Source: Adiantum capillus-veneris (lineage: Eukaryota > Streptophyta > Polypodiopsida > Polypodiales > Pteridaceae). Taken from it: DNA of 64,000 nucleotides. The position numbers were made by a program, and so were the translations under genes. Position 1 is the first letter of the stretch. Each line of letters opens with the position of its first letter. Location of the stretch: positions 117,910,087 to 117,974,086 of the forward strand of contig CM043947.1 of NCBI GenBank assembly GCA_014529385.2, given 5' to 3'. A model generated the notes under the pieces. That model saw only the letters and a program-made list of their open reading frames with translations, made no database searches and was not told the origin of the DNA. Positions 33,601 through 47,300 of the stretch are shown piece by piece.

Positions 33601-35234
33601 TGTCATAAAATCTAATACCTAATATCTAACCAACCCAAATGATTCTCTCATATTAAATTGATCACTTAATGTGGGAGAATAAACGGGAACAAGTGTTAAG
33701 ATATAGACATGTGCTTATAGATCTATCTCAAAACGGGGCCAATGGTAAAGGGGCCCAAATGAGAGATGGTCTATCAAAGAGCAAGGCTAACAAATGGAGC
33801 ATAAGACCTTAGGGTTAGCTTCATTGAAGACCTCCAATAATGTGTGTAAAAGGCCTTTGACCTTAGGTAAGCTAGGGCTGAGCTTGAGGCGCGGGAACCC
33901 GACCCAGCTAGAGGTGCTTGTCCTGCTTGTCATGCTTGATGACTAAGGTGCTTGATGATTGAGGTGCTTGAGATGCTTGAGGTGCTTAATTATTGAGATG
34001 CTTGAGGTGCTTGACATGCTTGAGATGCTAGGGTTGCACTTGAGGTGAGAACCCAGCCCAAGCTTAAAGTGCTTATGAGCCAAGCTTGTGATGGGAATTG
34101 GGCCTATGCATGAGGGGCTTGAGGTGTCAAAAATTCAAAGATTCAATCCCTACAAGGAGGTGGTGAGCCCTACATGAGGGGGGATGAGAGAGAACACCCA
34201 CACACTCACACAAGGTATGCATGGTACAAAGAAAGCAAAAGGGACACTTGTCAAGTTCCTCCTCATGTTGCCCTCATGGTGTGCTTGAAGCCTATTGGTT
34301 GGCCACCCAAGGGGTCCATTAATAATTTAGGAGATTTAATTAATTGATTTAGCATTTATCTAGCCCTCTCTCTCAAAGGGGAAAGGGGGACACTTGTCTC
34401 AAGGCTACCCTTGCTGCTTGTAATGCCTCCTGCTTGTGATTGGCTAGGCCTGGAGGGGTCCAATGAGCTTCAAGCATGAGCTACAAGGGGGGGTCGACCC
34501 AAGCAAGATAGGGGGTTGCTTAGGGGGTATGCTCACCCACACACACTCACAAACACTCTCATTGTGTGCTATGCAAAGTGCAAGAGCTCCCTCTCCTTCT
34601 CCAAGCAAGTAGAGGTTGAGAGCCTACACCAACACTCTTGGATATGGAGTGCAAATCCAAACAAGAGCCATGCTTCAATGCTTAAGCTTTCCATCTCCTT
34701 CTTCTTCATTACGATGCTATTATGTATGCTAGCAACAAGAGTTATGATAAGTAAGGAACTAATTCTTTCTCCTACGAAATGTTTCTTCTTCCTCTTCCCT
34801 ACCCTCATTCCCTGCTAGCTCTCTCCACCTTCGAAGGTGTTTGAGGTCTTGGGACTGAGGCTTGGGATAGTTAAATCTTTCTTCAAGTTTATGTTATGTT
34901 TGTGATGCATGAAGCTTTCCATCTTCATTGCATCACCTAGGTCACAAGGAACACAAAGATTGTATTGTAACAAGTCTCTCTTAATGGGAGAAATCATAAT
35001 ACAAATGTCTATTGGAGGGGGGACCGGCTCCACATAAATCCGGTCCTCAACTGTTGTCATTTTTTCTCTAAATTCTCTCTCTTGCAAAAGTATTGTTCAT
35101 GCCAAGTTAACTAATTGCTATGATTATGTTGCTATCTTCAATTATGTTCACCTGCTATGCTCACAAAGTCATTTCTCAAAAGTACTCTCATTAATTTCCG
35201 CTACTCTCAAATTAAATAGGCCAATACCATTACA
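33601..35234 (+). repeat. 5' LTR of element Y
   Basis: 1,634 bases beginning TGTCATAAAATC and ending CCATTACA. It matches 48719-49859 closely. It contains a minisatellite of TGCTTGA units (about 33910-34030). Confidence 0.9.
33910..34030 (+). repeat. Minisatellite of GAGGTGCTTGA-type units in the Y LTR
   Basis: About nine TGCTTGA words with variants (GATGCTTGA, GAGGTGCTTGA, CATGCTTGA) follow one another at 10- to 15-base spacing. The homologous stretch of the 3' LTR (49020-49150) has a slightly different number and order. Confidence 0.8.
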
Positions 35235-35235
35235 T

Positions 35236-35247
35236 TGGTATCAGAGA
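35236..35247 (+). promoter_or_regulatory. Primer-binding site of element Y (initiator tRNA-Met)
   Basis: TGGTATCAGAGA one base after the LTR end, the standard site complementary to the 3' end of initiator tRNA-Met (usual form TGGTATCAGAGC). Confidence 0.85.
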
Positions 35248-35658
35248 ATTTGGTTTCTCTTTTCTTGCTTAAGAAGAGAGGTCCTTAAGTAGCCTATAAA
35301 TGGTTGATGTTGTTAATTATATTAGGGTAAGTGGAACTGGGATCTATTATCGGTTTTGTTGAGCCCACTATGTGGGGGATGGTGCACACCTCGGGAGCTT
35401 TGGACTTAATAATGGAGTCTTTTTAGACTTGCCTATGGCTTTACCATTATTGAGCCATAAGAAGTCCGAAAGGAGCTAGCCCTTGGCAACTCTGCTATGT
35501 TAAACCTACTCCTCTACTCTCTATAATTAACCACTTCGAGCCGTGGGTGTAGATACTTAAGAGCCGATTTTCAAAGGCTAAGAGGAGTGGCAACTAAGGT
35601 TTTGAATTGCCAAAGCATACACTAAGTACATACATAAATTTTGTTAACATGGCTGACA

Positions 35659-36405
35659 ATGAACATTGATAGCTTTGATTTTGCACATGAAGGTGCTAAT
35701 GATGATGCTCCCATGTTTGTGAATTATCTCGTCACTAGGTCGCCGCAAGCTATGGGCAACCCTACTTTGCAAGGCAAAGTTACTCAACAACTTCGTGCTT
35801 ATGGAATTTCCCTTCCTCTCCAAGAGAAGAAAAAGCTTAGGAGGCCTCTTGAAGAGACCCCCAAAAGAAGACTCTCTCCCATTCGAGAGGAGGAATCCAA
35901 AGAGCAAGAAAGCAATGAAAGTTTAAGTTCCTCTGAAGATGTGGCTCCACGAAGACGGCGGTCTAGACGATCGCCCACTCCTCCCAAGAGGAAAAGATCA
36001 ACACATAGTCCTTCTCCTCATCACTCTGAAAGGCAAGAGAGGAAACAAAGGAAGAAAAGGGCTAGAAAGAGGTCACCCTCTTCTCCTTCTTCTTCACCTT
36101 CCTCCTCTTCCGACGAAAGTTATGGCTATTCGCCTAGAGAATACAAGAGGGGAGGACATCGCAAATCATTTCCTGCATGGCGAAGATCACAAAAGCTAAA
36201 GAAGTTCAAGGAGGGAGGAAAGAGTATCTCTTTTCTCACCTATGATGGCACCTTTGGTGCTACCGACAAAGTGTTGGCCTTCATCCAGCAATTTGATGCG
36301 GCCTTTGGAGACAAGGGCTTCATAGAGTCCTCCAAGCTACGCCATGTAGCTATGCACTTCCAAAAATCAGCTCGTCAATGGTGGGCTAGCCTTCGTAGCA
36401 ATGGT
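35659..36405 (+). pseudogene. gag: Element Y gag, N-terminal part
   Basis: The frame from ATG 35659 encodes a Ser/Arg-rich region (RRRRSRRSPTPPKRKRSTHS) and then the start of the retrotransposon gag domain (GKSISFLTYDGTFGATDKVL to SARQWWASLRSNG). It is cut at 36405 by the X LTR; the frame resumes at about 44381 (EARKTWKTLR). An ATGGCTGAC 10 bases upstream of the chosen ATG in another frame may be the original start, lost by a one-base shift. Confidence 0.75.
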
Positions 36406-37595
36406 TGTAACATTTAATGGCCTAATAACTTGTGTGTAGAGGAAATGAGCATGAACATAGTGGGCATTTCATTAGAATAGATTCCTAATGAGAATTACAA
36501 GAGTGCTTGGGTGGAGAGAGCAACAAGAAGCATAACACCTAGTTAGATAGCATCAACAATACTTTCAAAAGAGAGAGAAATTAAGCTATTGACAACAGTT
36601 GAGGACCGGATTTGCATGGAGCCGGTCCCCCCTCCAGAAGGCTTTGTATTATGGTTTCTCGCATCAAGAGAGACATTGTACAATACAATTCTTTGTGTTC
36701 CTTCAAGACTAGCTAGTGCAATGACGATGAAAGCTTCATGCACTAAGCAAAACACTTAGTAAACACAACTTTAATTATTCCCGTTCTCAGACCCAAGACC
36801 TCACACACCTTCGAAGATGGTGAGAGCTAGCAGGGTATGAGAGTAGATTGAGAGGAAGAAGGAGTATCTTACGAGAAAGATGTACATCTCCTCACATAAT
36901 CACTCATATTAGCATAGCTTAGCTTAGTAATTAGCTTGGTAGAGGAGATGAGCATGCATTGAAGCTTGGATCTTGGTTGGATTTGCATCCACAAGCCAAG
37001 AGTGTGTCGATGTAGGCTTCTATCTCACAAGCTTGGAGTAGGCGATGAGTTCTCCATTAAAGCTTGGGAAGAGATAGTCTTCTCTTTCTTCACACCTGAG
37101 ATTGTGTGAGTGTGTGTGTGTTAATTCCTTGCAAAAATCAGCCCCCTTTCTCTCTTGGGCGAGCCCTCTTGCCATTTGCTCTTGCTGAGCCCTCATTGGC
37201 TCTCCCCAAGTCAAGCTAATGACTATTAAGCAGCATAAGTGATAGCCTTCTGACATGTGTTCCCCTTTCCCCTTTTGTAAGAGATTTAGGTAATTAAATA
37301 ATTAAACTAAAATATCATTGGACCCCTTTGCCTCCTGGCCAATAGGAATCAGGCAAGCCATTGGGCTCCTGAATGCTCATTGGACCCCTTTTGAGACTGC
37401 CCAATAGTCTTCTAGGAGACTTAATTCTCATTGGTTTCTTTTATTAAATGTTTTTAAATTAATTAAACTAGATTTACTCTAGCTTAATTCTCATTGGTCC
37501 ACTTCAAGGGTCATCCAATAGAAATTGGGCACACCTAGTGGACATCTGGTCTAGGGAGCTGACATGTGTCCCTCATTCCCCTTGTGTAAAGGAAG

Positions 37596-37652
<57 letters not shown>

Positions 37653-38031
37653 CTTTCTCTCTCATCCCCTAGAAGAAGGGCTCGCCCCCTCCCATGTAGG
37701 GATATGCATTGACTTTGGAGAGCACACAAAGCATCCAATTCCCCCTAAGATTTAACCCTTTAGACACAACCTTTGAATTTTGGAACCTTAGCATTTTGGA
37801 AGTCTTAATGGGCTGAACCTTAGGGTCTTTTTAGCCCATTGTTGCACATGGCTCTTTTGCAGATGGCCCCCCCTTTGGATCCCTATTTTGCCTCCTTTGG
37901 ATCCCTATTGTGGCCGGTCTGCTAGCTTAACCAATATTCTAGCCTTTTCTCCCTTGGCACTTCCCCACATTAAATGATCAATTTAATATGAGAAAATCAT
38001 TTAGGAGAATTAGATATTGATTATTATGACA
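36406..38031 (-). repeat. 3' LTR of element X (minus orientation)
   Basis: In minus orientation the LTR runs TGTCATAATAAT...AAATGTTACA, 1,626 bases. Next to it on the internal side is TTTCAAGAGAAAGGTAA, the same polypurine context as in Y. A (GT)n tract lies at 37598-37650. A near-identical copy is at 42777-44380. Confidence 0.88.
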
Positions 38032-38386
38032 TTACCTTTCTCTTGAAATCATAGTCGTCCTCGACTATGGTGTAGAGAAGATAAAGCATATTCATGAGTC
38101 CTTTTCTTAGCGGGTAGAGGATCCCTATGTTACCCTACGACATCATTCCACAATGGATGACTAGTCCATTTGGCGCTCGAGAGCCTGAGGCTGTCGCAAG
38201 CATGTCTGCACATTAGTCCTATCAGTCTTCCATAGTAGAGTGACAAGCTCTACTTGGTGTTTGGGAGACGTCGTCTCCACAAACTTGATCTAAGCATGCA
38301 TACTCCTTCATTTTTGTGCACAATAAAGAAAAAGAGAGTCTTATAAGACAAAAAATTTGTTCATTTTTAACATTTTTAACATTTGC

Positions 38387-41300
38387 TTACTCTTGGGAAG
38401 CATTGTAAGCATTGACAAGGTTTAGGTTATCCTTTAATTGTATGCCTTGCATCCATCTAGCATCTTCAAAAGGATAATTATTAAACTTAATAAGATATCG
38501 TCGGATAGTCTTACCGTCTCTTAGTACCTTGTCTTCATGTCGGAGAATGTACTCGGGTTGCAGCACCTCCTCTTGGTCCTCGATCTCCGGTGGGTCTTCA
38601 ATAGTTGGTTCTTGAGGTGGATCTCCTTTGTAAGGCTTTAATAGGCTCACATGGAAAGCATTGTGTATGAGCCAATGATTGGGCAACTTGAGTTGATAGG
38701 CCATCTCATTGATTGGCCTAAGAATCTGGAAGGGACCATAGTACCTTTTTGCTAATTTAGCATAGTACTTTTGGTGGCCCGTAGGATTCTTGCCCGTCGT
38801 GTGCCTTAATCAAGCCTTGGGAAACTTTAACAAGACCCAATCATTTTCTTTAAAGGCTTGGGCCCTTCTATGCTTGTCAGCAGCAGCCTTTTGCCTTTGC
38901 TGTGAGATAGAGATAGCATCCTTAAACTTTTGAAAAGATTCTTGTAGGTCTCGGATATACTCATCTACAGTGAAGATCTTCCCATGTACCTTACGTAGCA
39001 AGGGACTTTTTTATCTTCCCTCAATTACCTCGAAAGGTGCTTTTCCCGTGGAAGTATGTACAGTGTTATTGTAAGCATAGTCCACTAAGGGTAAGTACTT
39101 CTCCCATTGGGATCTTTGATCTACTTCCATTACATAGGCTTTTAGTAGATCGAGAATGGTTAGGTTAGCTATTTCACTTTGGCCATCCGTTTGTGGATGA
39201 TAGGCCGAAGAGAAGTTTAGCCTTGTCTCTAAATTCTCAAAGAGACCCTTCCAGAAATTACCGGTCATTCTAGGATCTCTATCCGACACTATGGACATTG
39301 GCAAGCCATGGTACTTGAAAATTTGTGAAATGAAGAGGGTTGCCATTTGATGTGCTTTGATAGTCTTTTTGACAGGTATAAAATGAGCTTGTTTACTGAA
39401 CCTGTCTACTATCGTCCATATTTTCGTATTCCCATGGATAGACTTAGGCAATCTAAACATAAAATCCATGGATATGCTCTCCCATGGTGAATTAGGGATT
39501 GGCAAGGGTTGAAGCAGTACAAGTTGCTTCCCTCTATCAAATTTTGTCTTTTGGCATACCACACATTTAGAAACATACTCTTGTATGTTCACTTTCATGG
39601 TAGGCCAATAGAAATATGTTTCAATTCCCTTTAAGGTAGACTGAATCCCTCTATGCCCCGCATAAGGTGGAGCATGAGATTCATACATTACTTTCTCACG
39701 TAGTGAGTTAGTAATGCATAGTCTATTTCCATAGAGAAGATAACCATCTTGTAAGGTAAATGGTTCTTCTTTCTTCCCTAATGCAAGGGCTGAAATCACA
39801 TCTCTAAAATCGGGATCAATAGCGTACTCATTTATCATTGAAGATAGATCATTGTGAGTTGCTATGGAAACCGCATTCACTCTCGGTCGTCTTGAGAGTG
39901 CATCAGCTACTTGATTATGCTTGCCAGCAATGTGAGAAATATGAAAGTGAAATTGCGAAAGGAAATTTTCCCACCTCATTTGTTTGTTGGAGAGCTTGTT
40001 CTGCGTCATGAAGTACTTAAGACTTTGGTGATCCGTTCACAGAATGAAAGGAGTCCCCAATAAATAGTGCTTCCATGAGTCTAAGGCATGTAGAACTGTA
40101 AGGAGTTCCTTTTCGTATATGCCTAGAGCTTGCTCAACAGGGTCGAGCCTTCAAATCTCATAGCGTATGGCATGCCCTTCTTGGAGAAAAACAACTGCAA
40201 GGCAATCACCACAAGCATCACATTGGACCTCAAATGGTTTTGAGAGATCTGGTAGTGTAAGCACAGGTTGAGAGATAAGCTTTTCGAAAGCATTGTTCTC
40301 CTTAGCAGACCATGTATACCTAACGCTTTTCTTTGTTAGGTCATGTAATGGTCCCGCAATTTGTGAGAATTTTTCTATGAAGCGTCTATAGTATGCACAC
40401 ATACCTATAAAGCTTCTTAGTTCATGAAGATTCCTTGGTTTAGGCCATCCTTTTATTACCTCTAACTTAGATGGATCCATTTGGATGCCATCTTGAGAGA
40501 TAATATGACCTAAATAGTGAATCTCTTGCAAGAAAAATTCACTTTCCTTTCGATTAACATAAAGTTTATTCTCTCTTAAAACTTGAAATATTACCTGAAG
40601 GTGTTGCTTGTGTTTCTCCAATGAATTAGAGTAGATGATAATATCATCAAAGAACACTCCAGTGAAGGTTCGATGAGGCCTGGACAGCTTCTCCATCAAG
40701 CGGTTGAATGTGGTTGGTGCATTGGTCAAGCCAAAAGGCATGACAATGTATTCGTAAAGACCAAATGTGGTGCGAAATGCGGTTTTTACAATGTCTTGAT
40801 CAACTATCCTTATTTGATGATAGCCACTTTTTAGGTCAATTCTACTGAAGTAGGTCGATCCTTGTAGCTTATCAAATAGGTCTTCTACCCGTGGAACGGG
40901 AAACCTATCCTTGATAGTGATCCTATTTAGTGCTCTATAGTCAACACACATACGATATGTGCCGTCTTTCTTTTGCACTAATAGCATAGGTGAGCAAAAT
41001 GGAGATGAGCTTGGCCTAACCATACCCTTCTCAACTAACTCATGCACTTGCCGCATAATCTCCTCTTGTTGAGCTTGAGAAACTCTATAAGGAGGTTTGT
41101 TAGGCGGTGAACTTCCTAGAAGAAGTTTGATTGCATGGTCATCATTACCTTGTTTAGGAGGTAGCTCACAAGGGATGTCATCAATAAAAACATCTTGAAA
41201 CCCCTTGAGAAAATTGGATAACTCTAATTCCTTTTGGTTGCTTTTATTTTCTTTTGCTAAAGCATTAGGTTCATTTTGAGAGTCTTTAACAAAAATCATG

Positions 41301-42081
41301 TACACGGAAATAGAGCTCTTTATTGACTTGTTGAAAGCTGGTGTATGTACAATGGGAATAGTGTTACCCATTTCCTTAGCATCTATATACATGTCTTTTT
41401 CCCTGAACTTAAAGGAGATTCTCCTTTCAGGAAATTTAACATCGGCAGCCATGCGGTCAGACCATGGTGCCCCTAGGATTACATCCTCATGCTTGAGAGG
41501 AGAGATAAAGAAGTCCTCTTTGTCCACATAGCCTTGGACATGAAGCCTCAATTTCCCAATTAAGGGAGTGACTGGAGCTTCTTGCCCCTTGAAGGCACTG
41601 TCTGCGGGTAGGACATCTCCCATCTCGTAGGATTGTATGCCTAGCTTGGTGGCTAACTCAATAGATATAAAATTGTGAGTAGAACCAGGGTCAAAGAGAA
41701 TTAAAGCATCATGTTCTCTTACCTTTCCCCAAGCATGGCATAGAGGAGATCCTTTGTGGTGAGTTTGGTGAGTCTCCTCCTCTTGGATTTCAACCAAGGA
41801 AGCTCTAGGAGGATCTTGGCAGTTGTTCTTTTGGGGACAAGCGCAGTACGCATGCCCTTGTTCGCCGCACTTGAAACACCGGTTATCCTTACGATAACGC
41901 TCAAGCTCTTCAGGAGAGAGTTTATTCTTACCTTTGTAAACTCCCTTCTCTTTAGCTTTGTTGGAGTTGCCCTTAGGAGACTTTTGGACATTTTCCTTCC
42001 GCTTAGGCTCATTGGAACCCTTGTTTTCCGGGGGCTTATTATTTCTTTTAGCCCTCGTTTGGAAATTGATTCGAGAGGCCA
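38387..42081 (-). pseudogene. pol: Element X gag-pol, C-terminal part with chromodomain
   Basis: A single minus-strand frame encodes a zinc knuckle (CFKCGEQGHAYCACP), a protease (LFDPGSTHNFIS), reverse transcriptase (YRMCVDYRALN, FFDDIIIY), RNase H, integrase (H...H...CVVC, DFMF, SDRDPR, QTDGQSEIAN) and a C-terminal chromodomain-like segment ([27 protein letters not shown]) ending at 38387. Premature stops lie at 40153-40151, 40039-40037, about 39011 and about 38812; no frameshift is needed. In chromoviruses the chromodomain steers integration to heterochromatin. The gag N terminus and leader are missing; where they should be, plus-oriented Y gag sequence starts at 42082. Confidence 0.9.
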
Positions 42082-42776
42082 CCATGTTTGTGAATTATCT
42101 CGTCACTAGGTTGCAGCAAGCTATGGGCAACCCTACTTTGCAAGGCAAAGTTACTCAACAACTTCGTGCTTATGGAATTTCCCTTCCTCTCCAAGAGAAG
42201 AAAAAGCTTAGGAGGCCTCTTGAAGAGACCCCCAAAAGAAGACTCTCTCCCATTCGAGAGGAGGAATCCAAAGAGCAAGAAAGCAATGAAAGTTTAAGTT
42301 CCTCTGAAGATGTGGCTCCACGAAGACGGCGGTCTAGACGATCGCCCACTCCTCCCAAGAGGAAAAGATCAACACATAGTCCTTCTCCTCATCACTCTGA
42401 AAGGCAAGAGAGGAAACAAAGGAAGAAAAGGGCTAGAAAGAGGTCACCCTCTTCTCCTTCTTCTTCACCTTCCTCCTCTTCCGACGAAAGTTATGGCTAT
42501 TCGCCTAGAGAATAAAAGAGGGGAGGACATCGCAAATCATTTCCTACATGGTGAAGGTCACAAAAGCTAAAGAAGTTCAAGGAGGGAGGAAAGAGTATCT
42601 CTTTTCTCACCTATGATGGCACCTTTGGTGCTACCGACAAAGTGTTGTCCTTCATCCAGCAATTTGATGCGGCCTTTGGAGACGAGGGCTTCACAGAGTC
42701 CTCCAAGCTACGCCATGTAGCTATGCACTTCCAAAAATCAGCTCGTCAATGGTGGGCTAGCCTTCGTAGCAATGGT
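42082..42776 (+). repeat. Second copy of Y gag N-terminal sequence (equals 35711-36405)
   Basis: Nearly identical to 35711-36405 at a constant offset of 6,371 bases, with few substitutions (for example TACAAG to TAAAAG, making a stop). The copy begins abruptly at 42082 within X sequence and runs straight into the second X LTR. Confidence 0.9.
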
Positions 42777-43966
42777 TGTAACATTTAATGGCCTAATAAC
42801 TTGTGTGTAGAGGAAATGAGCATGAACATAGTGGGCATTTCATTAGAATAGATTCCTAATGAGAATTACAAGAGTGCTTGGGTGGAGAGAGCAACAAGAA
42901 GCATAACACCTAGTTAGATAGCATCAACAATACTTTCAAAAGAGAGAGAAATTAAGCTATTGACAACAGTTGAGGACCGGATTTGCATGGAGCCGGTCCC
43001 CCCTCCAGAAGGCTTTGTATTATGGTTTCTCGCATCAAGAGAGACATTGTACAATACAATTCTTTGTGTTCCTTCAAGACTAGCTAGTGCAATGACGATG
43101 AAAGCTTCATGCACTAAGCAAAACACTTAGTAAACACAACTTTAATTATTCCCGTTCTCAGACCCAAGACCTCACACACCTTCGAAGATGGTGAGAGCTA
43201 GCAGGGTATGAGAGTAGATTGAGAGGAAGAAGGAGTATCTTACGAGAAAGATGTACATCTCCTCACATAATCACTCATATTAGCATAGCTTAGCTTAGTA
43301 ATTAGCTTGGTAGAGGAGATGAGCATGCATTGAAGCTTGGATCTTGGTTGGATTTGCATCCACAAGCCAAGAGTGTGTCGATGTAGGCTTCTATCTCACA
43401 AGCTTGGAGTAGGCGATGAGTTCTCCATTAAAGCTTGGGAAGAGATAGTCTTCTCTTTCTTCACACCTGAGATTGTGTGAGTGTGTGTGTGTTAATTCCT
43501 TGCAAAAATCAGCCCCCTTTCTCTCTTGGGCGAGCCCTCTTGCCATTTGCTCTTGCTGAGCCCTCATTGGCTCTCCCCAAGTCAAGCTAATGACTATTAA
43601 GCAGCATAAGTGATAGCCTTCTGACATGTGTCCCCCTTTCCCCTTTTGTAAGAGCTTTAGGTAATTAAATAATTAAACTAAAATCTCATTGGACCCCTTT
43701 GCCTCTTGGTCAATAGGAATCAGGCAAGCCATTGGGCTCCTGAATGCTCATTGGACCCCTTTTGAGACTACCCAATAGTCTTCTAGGAGACTTAATTCTC
43801 ATTGGTTTCTTTTATTAAATGTTTTTAAATTAATTAAACTAGATTTACTCTAGCTTAATTCCTATTGGTCCACTTCAAGGGTCATCCAATAGAAACTGAG
43901 CACACCTTGTGGGCATCTGGTGTAGGGAGCTGACATGTGTCCCTCATTCCCTTTGTGTAAAGGGAG

Positions 43967-44017
<51 letters not shown>

Positions 44018-44380
44018 ATTTCTCTCTCATCCCCTAGAAGAAGGGCTCGCCCCCTCCCATGTAGGGATATGCATTGACTTTGGAGAGCACACAAAGCATC
44101 CAATTCCCCCTAAGATTTAACCCTTTGGACACAACCTTTGAATTTTGGAACCTTAGCATTTTGGAAGTCTTAATGGGCTGAGCCTTAGGGTCTTTTTAGC
44201 CCATTTTTGCGCATGGCTCTTTTGCAGATGGCCCCCCCTTTGGATCCCTATTTTGCCTCCTTTGGATCCCTATTGTGGCCGGTCTGCTAGCTTAACCAAT
44301 ATTCTAGCCTTTTCTCCCTTGGCACTTCCCCACATTAAATGATCAGTTTAATATGAGAACATCATTTAGGAGAAGTAGAT
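42777..44380 (-). repeat. 5' LTR of element X (minus orientation), about 20 bases lost at its outer end
   Basis: Matches 36406-38031 nearly throughout, with a (GT)n at about 43969-44015. It stops at GAAGTAGAT, short of the expected terminal ...TTATGACA, and joins AGGTGAAGCC, the continuation of Y gag. Confidence 0.88.
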
Positions 44381-47300
44381 AGGTGAAGCCCGAAAGACAT
44401 GGAAAACTCTACGAATTTCCATCATGAAGTAACTCCTTGCAAGCGATGCAAAAGACAAAGTGCTTATTGAATGGCGCAGCTTGAAGCTTCTCTCTCATGA
44501 GTCTATCCACAAGTACGTAGACAAGTTTTAGGATTTACATCTCAAGGCTATTGTCTTTCAAAAGATAGACTTTGCCGAGAAAAGGCAGCAATTTTGTGCG
44601 GTATTACCTGAAGAGATGGCCGAATACATCAACTCTCAATGGCTTGGTACTGTTAGCAAAGTAATCCATCATACCATCGTTGCTTCACGCATCAATTTTC
44701 ATCAAGGGGCTAGACGTAATGTCAAGCCCATGAAAAACAAAGACAAAAATGATGCAAAGGGGAAAACCAATGTTCAAAATACTTCCCAAGTCACTTCCAA
44801 CAACAACAAAAATCGGTCCAAGGAGAAGGGAGTTTACAAAGGTAAAAACAAACTCTCTCCTGAAGAGCTTGAAGCTTTTCGCAAGGACCATAAGTTTTTC
44901 AAGTGTGGGGAGCAAGGACATGGCTATTGTTCTTGCCCCAAGAAGAATACTCGCAATGAGACTCCTAGGGCTTCCACCATCGAAGCTCCAAAAGAGGATG
45001 CTCATTGGAAAGGATCATCACTTTCCTATGCTTGGGGAAAGGTAAGAGAGCATGATGCCTTCATCTTGTTTGACCCTGACTCTACTCTCAACTTCATATC
45101 AACGGAGTTGGCCACCAAGTTGGGCATTCAAGATTTTGAGATGGGAGATATAGTAGTGGCTGATGCTGCTTTCAAGGGACAACAAGCCTCCGTTACTCCC
45201 TTGATTGGGAAGTTGAGGCTTCATGTACAAAGCTATGTCGACAAAGAAGACTTCTTCATCTCTCCTCTCCAACATGAGGATGTTATCCTAGGGGCACCAT
45301 GGTTTGATCGCATGGCTGCCAACATGAAGTTCCCTGAAAGGAAAATCTACTTCACCTATAGGGGAAAGAACATGTATATAGATGCTAGTGAGCATGGTCG
45401 CACTATTCCACTTGTAAATCCTCTTGCTTTTGATAAGTCAATGAAGAGCTCAGTTTCTGCGTACATGATTTTTGTCAAAGAGTCTCTAAAAGATACTAAT
45501 GTTTCATCAAATGTAAATGGTAGGAATCAAGAAGAGCTAGACTTGTCTAATTTTCTAAAAGGATTCCAAGATGTGTTCATCGAGGATATCCCTATGGACT
45601 TACCTCCAAAACGAGGGGATGATGACCATCACATTGAGCCTCCTTATCGAGTCTCACAAGCTCAACAAGAGGAGATCATGAGGCAAGTACAAGAGCTGGT
45701 AGACAAAGGGATGGTGAGGCCTAGTTCCTCTCCCTTTTGTTCTCCAGTCCTTTTAGTGCAAAAGAAAGATGGTACATACCGTATGTGTGTGGACTATCGA
45801 GCACTAAACCATATCACTATCAAAAATAGATTTCCCGTACCTCAGGTAGAAGATCTGTTTGATAAGCTACAAGGCTCTACCTACTTTAGTAGGATTGACC
45901 TTAAGAGTGGCTATCATCAAATAAGGATAGTGGATGAAGATATCTTAAAGACCGCGTTTCACACAACGTTTGGTATTTATGAATATGTAGTCATGCCTTT
46001 TGGCTTGACTAATGCACCAGCTACGTTCAATCGTTTGATGGAGAAAATTTTTAGACCATACCGCAAATTCACTGGAGTGTTCTTTGATGATATCATCATC
46101 TACTCCAAGTCTTTGGAGGAACATAAGCAACATCTCCAAGTGATTTTTCAAGCATTGAGGGAGAACAAGCTTTTTCTCAACCAAAAGAAAAGCGAATTCT
46201 TCCTTCAAGAGATTCAATACCTAGGTCATATTATCTCTAAAGATGGTATCCGAATGGATCCATCAAAGTTAGAGGTAATAAAAGCATGGCCTAACCCAAG
46301 AAATCTACATGAGCTAAGAAGCTTTGTTGGTATGTGCGCATACAATAGACGCTTCATAGCAAAATTCTCTCAAGTAGCAGGACCACTACACGACTTAACT
46401 AAGAAGAATGTTAAGTTTGTATGGACTGCTAAGGAGAAAAATACTTTTGAAAAGCTCAAAGAGAAGCTTACTTCCCAACCCGTCCTCGTGCTTCCGGATC
46501 TCTCAAAGCCATTTGAGGTCCAATGTGATGCTTGTGGTGATTGCCTTGGAGCAGTTTTGCTTCAAGAAGGGCATGCCATAGCATATGAGGGCCGAAGGCT
46601 CAATATTGATGAACGAGTCTTGGGCATTTATGAGAAAGAGCTTTTAGCTATTCTACATGCCCTAGACACATGGAAGCACTACCTATTGGGGACTCCGTTT
46701 ATCCTACAAACCGACCACCAAAGTCTCAAGTATTTCATGACGCAAACCAAGATTTCCGACAAACAAATGAGGTGGGAAAATTTTCTTTCGCAATTTAATT
46801 TCCATATTGCTCACATAGCTGGTAAGCACAATCAAGTGGCCGATTCACTTTCACGACGACCCAAAGTTAATGCGGTGTCTATAGCTACTCACAATGATCT
46901 ATCCTCTATGATACATGAGTATGCTACTGACCCTGACTTTAGAGACATAATGTCAGCCCTTGCTTTGGGGAAGAAAGAGGAACCATTCACCTTGCAGGAT
47001 GGTTATCTTCTCCACGACAATAGGCTATGTGTTACCCATTCCCTTCCTGAGAAAGTTATGTATGAATACCATGATCCTCCCTATGCGGGGCATAGAGGTA
47101 TTCAACCTACTCTCCGAGGAGTAGAGACGTACTTCTATTGGCCTACCATGAAAGTGGACATACAAAAGTATGTTTCAAAATGTGTAGTATGCCAAAAGAC
47201 CAAGTATGATAGAGGGAAGCAACCTGGATTACTCCAGCCATTGCCTATTCCAAATTCACCATGGGAGAGTATATCCATGGATTTCATCTTTGGATTACCC

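Noticed and set aside
35641-36417. SR-type splicing factor from the RS-rich ORF
   Set aside because: The Ser/Arg stretch is followed by a retrotransposon gag domain and lies just after an LTR and primer site, and a second copy exists in the same element nest.
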